Assembly (NCBI GenBank): GCA_964605235.1
Contig: CAZSBB010000003.1
Coordinates: 1 to 64,000 of the forward strand
DNA length: 64,000 nucleotides
Direction of reading: 5' to 3'
From: CAZSBB01 sp964605235
GTDB taxonomy: Bacteria; Planctomycetota; Phycisphaerae; Phycisphaerales; Phycisphaeraceae
The notes beneath the pieces were generated by a model, which ran no database searches, was not told the origin of the DNA, and was given only the letters and a program-made list of their open reading frames with translations. Below are positions 60,905-64,000 of the stretch, piece by piece. The translations under genes and the position numbers were made by a program. Each line of letters begins with the position of its first letter. The first letter of the stretch is position 1.

Positions 60905-63900
60905 TCATTTTTCCGCGGGGCTCGCCGGCGGCGCCAGCACCTGCCGCAGACTCAGTTGTCGCAGGCTGGCGCTGCCCGGATCGGTGAAAGCCGCCACCAG
61001 GCTGCCGGCGGTCACTTCCGCGCTGACCCGCACCGGCAGATGCAGGCGGTAAGCGCCTTCGGTCGCCTCCCACCACTGCGGGTCCACGCCCCGGCGGTAG
61101 TAGCCGTTCTGGTCATATGGCTCTTCACCTCCGCTGCGGCGCGTGGCGCCCAGCACGCCGGTCACCTCCCCCGCGCCCGCACGGTCCAGCACCAGCGTCA
61201 CGTAATGCCGAATCGCCGGCGAAAACTTGCCCATCACGTTGGGGTTGGCGCTGTCCTGACCGATGGGCGTGGGAATGCTGACCAGCGCTTGCAACACATA
61301 CACGCCGCCGGGTTGCAGACTGACTTGCGGGGCACGCCAGGTGTCGGTGATCTGGTCGGGTTGCTCGAGCAACAGTTCGGGGCCGAGGTTCTGCGGATCG
61401 AAGCGACTGCGCTCATGGCTGAGTTTGATCAATCGGTAGCCATGCCCGAAGAAATCCAGACGCAGGCGCCCCTCCGCGTCGACGGCCAGCGGCTCGCCGG
61501 TGATGGCGTCCTCGCCGAACACCGCCGCGCCGTCCAGCCCCAGTTCCGCCAGGTTCAGTTGCACCGGCAACGCGCCCACAGGTCGCGGCTCGTAGTTGCA
61601 CGCCACCAGCAGGACCCGCCGGGCGCCCCGGTTGCGGTGCAGGCTCGCCAGCACCATGCGTTCTTCGGTCGTCAGCGTCACCAGGGCCTGGTTCTCCCAC
61701 CAGCCCAGCCATTCGCTGGCATCGGTGTCCACCCAATCCCAGGCGTCCCAGATGGCGGGGCCCGGGCAGCCGTGCGCCGCCGTGCGGTTGGACCAATGCC
61801 GGTGGTCGTGAAACCGCGGCTGCGAACCGTTGACCAGCAGCGCCCCGATGCGCTGGTTGTAGAACAGAGGTCCGTCCTTGAGGTTCGACTGGGTGACAAA
61901 GCCATACGGCTCGCCGCTCATCAAGGCCCGCACCAGCGCCGGCGGATAGCCGTCCTTGAGCGCCGCGGACTTCTGGTAGAAGCCCTCGCCGATTTCATGC
62001 ACATCGGAAAAGGAGTGCACCGCCATGATCGGCCCGGCGGCGTTGGGGGTGTAGATGATCCCCTGCTTGACCGCCCCGCCGTGAAAGACGCGATACATTT
62101 CCTTCCACGCCTGCCGCTGACTGAAAAAACTGTAGGTCGCATGACGCTGCCCGGCATCATCGAACCAGCCGCAGTCGTGCGCCAGGCTCTCGCAGGTGTA
62201 GCCGGGCGTCACCGTGTCAAAGCGAATGCCGTCGAAGCCGATCGCCTGGGCGTTGTGGGCGAAGCTGTTGGCGAGGAAGCGCGCAAAGGGCGAGCGATAG
62301 CAATAGGCGTACTGGCTGGCGTCGTCATAACTGACGTTGTAGATCGGCTGGCGGAACATTTCGCCGGTCCACAAGCTGTTGGCCGCATCGGTCAACGACA
62401 CCGCCCAGCCGCCATTGACCAGCAGCTTCTGCCCCCGCTGATGGTTCTCGTCCACCCAGACTTTGAGCCGGGCGATCTGCTGCGGATCGGTCACCGGCGG
62501 ATGCCAGGCAGGGTGGCCCGACCAGTCCTTGGGCAGCAGCGCCACGTTCACGTCGTCATAAAAGCGCAACTGGCGCAGCCAGGGCAGCAGCGTTTTGGTG
62601 GGCGTGGCGACCAGGGCGAAGCGAATCCGCCGCGGACGTTGTGGATCCAGCGTGATCGGCTGGTTGATCATGAGCAGGCGCAAGGCCACCGCGTCGCCGG
62701 TGCGCTCCACGCGCAGCGCCTGCGCTGGCTGCGCCATCGCCCAGCCGCGCGTGCTTTCGCAACTGAACTCCAAGCCCAGGTGGTCGTTGCCGATCCACTG
62801 GGTGATGAACGGCGGGGCGACGTAGCCTTCAGTGGGCACCGTCCCGGCATAGCGCGGCACGCGCTGGTCATCACCGCCGGGCCCCGGCGCCACCCGGTAA
62901 TTCTGCATCAGCGTCGCCAGTTCGGCGCGCAGCGGCACCCGCAGTTCCAGCCGATCGAAGTCGCCCCGCCCCGTCAGTTCCAGATCGATGAGCATGAAGC
63001 CGTCGAATTCGATGCGATTGCGCACCGTCAGCGTCGCCTCCCCCGCCCGCAGCACACTGGTGGACTGCACCGCTTCGTCATCCAGGCGCACGCATTGCTG
63101 CTGCTGCACTTGCCATGCGGTCGGGCCGAGCAGCTCAATGGGCGCGGCAAGTTGCTCCCGCCCGCGATTGACGATGCGCGCCGGCAGCCCCTGCGCGCTC
63201 AGCTCATAGGTGCGCCCCAGCACATTCACCGTACTCCCCTGCAGCGCGATGGGGGTCCAGGGCTCGGGAATCAGCGGCTGGGTGGTCGGCGCTGCCGTCC
63301 ACCATGCAGGCAACTGCGCGGCGGCAGGTGTGGCGACCGGCATCTGCCGCTGGGCGAGCGTCTGTTCGCCCTGGCGCAGCTCCGCCTGTACGGCGTAGGT
63401 CGTCCCGGGTTCCAGCGGAATCCGAAAGGCGCCATCCACCGGCGCCGCGGCATTAAGCTGACCAATCGTCTGCTGCCCCAACGGCTCGGATGCCCGCAGC
63501 AGCGTCATGGTGAGCGTCGTCTGCTCGTCGATGCTCCCGGCCAGCCGGCGCAGGTCCACGGTCCACGCCAGCGCTCCCGTCAACAGGTAAGCCTGCACCT
63601 GCAAGCCCAGATGATCGGGAACCCGGCAACCCGCCACGGTGCGCAGCAATGGCAGCGGCGCTGCGGCATCAGACTGCAGGTCCAGCGCCGCCGTGATGGC
63701 GTAATCCCCGGGCGCATCATCGCACACCGCGCGCAGCAGCGCGCTGTGCCGGGGCGGCAGCGTCAGGGTCTGCGCCAGACGTTGCTGGGCGGGATAGTGC
63801 GTGAGCAATTGCGCGATGGCGGTCGCTTCCTGGCCGCGCGGCTGCCCCAGATCGTCGGTCAGTTCATCCGCCAGCAGATTCGCCACGCCGACGGTTTGCA

Positions 63901-64000
63901 GGGCGGCGGCGCTGCCAACCTGTCCCCGCGCCAGCAAGGCCAACGGCGCGCTGCCGAAGTTGCTCACACGCAGGGTTGCCCCGACCGCGCTTGGGCGTGG
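60905..64000 (-). CDS. Large glycoside hydrolase-like protein (partial; 5' end beyond right edge)
   Basis: The open frame runs to the right edge, so the N-terminus is missing; at least 1031 residues are present. It has N-terminal beta-sandwich-like regions (VSNFGSAPLALLARG, repeated about every 100 residues), a central TIM-barrel-like part with IGFDGIRFDTV, IIYTPNAAGP and HEIGEGF, and a C-terminal beta domain (LQPGGVYVLQALVSI). This fits DUF6259/GH-like surface glycosidases, related in plan to the protein at 41046. GTG 63967 is unlikely to be the true start because coding continues upstream. Confidence 0.7.
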   Translation of the reverse strand, partial: PRPSAVGATLRVSNFGSAPLALLARGQVGSAAALQTVGVANLLADELTDDLGQPRGQEATAIAQLLTHYPAQQRLAQTLTLPPRHSALLRAVCDDAPGDYAITAALDLQSDAAAPLPLLRTVAGCRVPDHLGLQVQAYLLTGALAWTVDLRRLAGSIDEQTTLTMTLLRASEPLGQQTIGQLNAAAPVDGAFRIPLEPGTTYAVQAELRQGEQTLAQRQMPVATPAAAQLPAWWTAAPTTQPLIPEPWTPIALQGSTVNVLGRTYELSAQGLPARIVNRGREQLAAPIELLGPTAWQVQQQQCVRLDDEAVQSTSVLRAGEATLTVRNRIEFDGFMLIDLELTGRGDFDRLELRVPLRAELATLMQNYRVAPGPGGDDQRVPRYAGTVPTEGYVAPPFITQWIGNDHLGLEFSCESTRGWAMAQPAQALRVERTGDAVALRLLMINQPITLDPQRPRRIRFALVATPTKTLLPWLRQLRFYDDVNVALLPKDWSGHPAWHPPVTDPQQIARLKVWVDENHQRGQKLLVNGGWAVSLTDAANSLWTGEMFRQPIYNVSYDDASQYAYCYRSPFARFLANSFAHNAQAIGFDGIRFDTVTPGYTCESLAHDCGWFDDAGQRHATYSFFSQRQAWKEMYRVFHGGAVKQGIIYTPNAAGPIMAVHSFSDVHEIGEGFYQKSAALKDGYPPALVRALMSGEPYGFVTQSNLKDGPLFYNQRIGALLVNGSQPRFHDHRHWSNRTAAHGCPGPAIWDAWDWVDTDASEWLGWWENQALVTLTTEERMVLASLHRNRGARRVLLVACNYEPRPVGALPVQLNLAELGLDGAAVFGEDAITGEPLAVDAEGRLRLDFFGHGYRLIKLSHERSRFDPQNLGPELLLEQPDQITDTWRAPQVSLQPGGVYVLQALVSIPTPIGQDSANPNVMGKFSPAIRHYVTLVLDRAGAGEVTGVLGATRRSGGEEPYDQNGYYRRGVDPQWWEATEGAYRLHLPVRVSAEVTAGSLVAAFTDPGSASLRQLSLRQVLAPPASPAEK

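Overview
The window looks like a high-GC chromosome segment from a member of the Planctomycetota, most likely near the Phycisphaerae. This is judged from content, not from a search. The evidence is a 23S rRNA gene with its own tandem promoters and no 16S gene upstream, several prepilin-like proteins with the FTLIELLVVISIIALLI leader beside sugar-catabolism genes, GntR-LacI chimeric regulators, and dispersed palindromic repeats of a kind I remember from planctomycete genomes.

Layout. 1-3392: the 5' two thirds of a 23S rRNA gene on the minus strand, its leader with two sigma70-like promoters, an apparently non-coding spacer, and tRNA-His. 3556-19930: a PUFA/secondary-lipid synthase cluster. It has a PfaD-type enoyl reductase, a PfaA-type KS-AT-ACP-ACP-KR-DH megasynthase, a 2215-residue KS-CLF-AT-DH-DH protein (PfaC with a PfaB-like AT inside it) and a KAS III/OleA-like thiolase-fold enzyme. 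No phosphopantetheinyl transferase is visible. 20198-22736: phytanoyl-CoA-dioxygenase-like protein, AraC regulator, lipoprotein. 22829-36771: a tightly coupled eight-gene plus-strand operon with two LolD/MacB-type ATPases, two FtsX-type permeases (one 1800 residues with a degenerate peptidase-like ectodomain), two OPT-like polytopic membrane proteins, an unrecognised protein and a PqqD-like protein. I consider this the best candidate for an undescribed system.

36866-46755: GyrI-like protein, GH57 amylase, then a carbohydrate module (GntR-LacI regulator, prepilin-like protein, DUF6259-type glycosidase, Gfo/Idh/MocA oxidoreductase, Zn-alcohol dehydrogenase, aldo-keto reductase). 46984-52326: NtrB-like histidine kinase, REC-Fis regulator and two PilT-type ATPases, one with an altered His box. 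52483-55172: ABC-2 exporter (two permeases and an ATPase). 55277-56774: zinc-ribbon coiled-coil protein and RNase HI with a C-terminal extension. 56879-64000: a second carbohydrate module on the minus strand (partial large glycosidase, two prepilin-like proteins, alpha/beta hydrolase, GntR-LacI regulator). The same ACTTG-N6-CAAGT palindrome lies 37-40 bases before both prepilin start codons.

Themes. Translational coupling (ATGA, GTGA and TGATG overlaps) is common. Several genes use TTG starts backed by strong Shine-Dalgarno sequences. At least four unrelated palindromic repeats sit between genes and a fifth lies in frame inside the PfaC-like gene.
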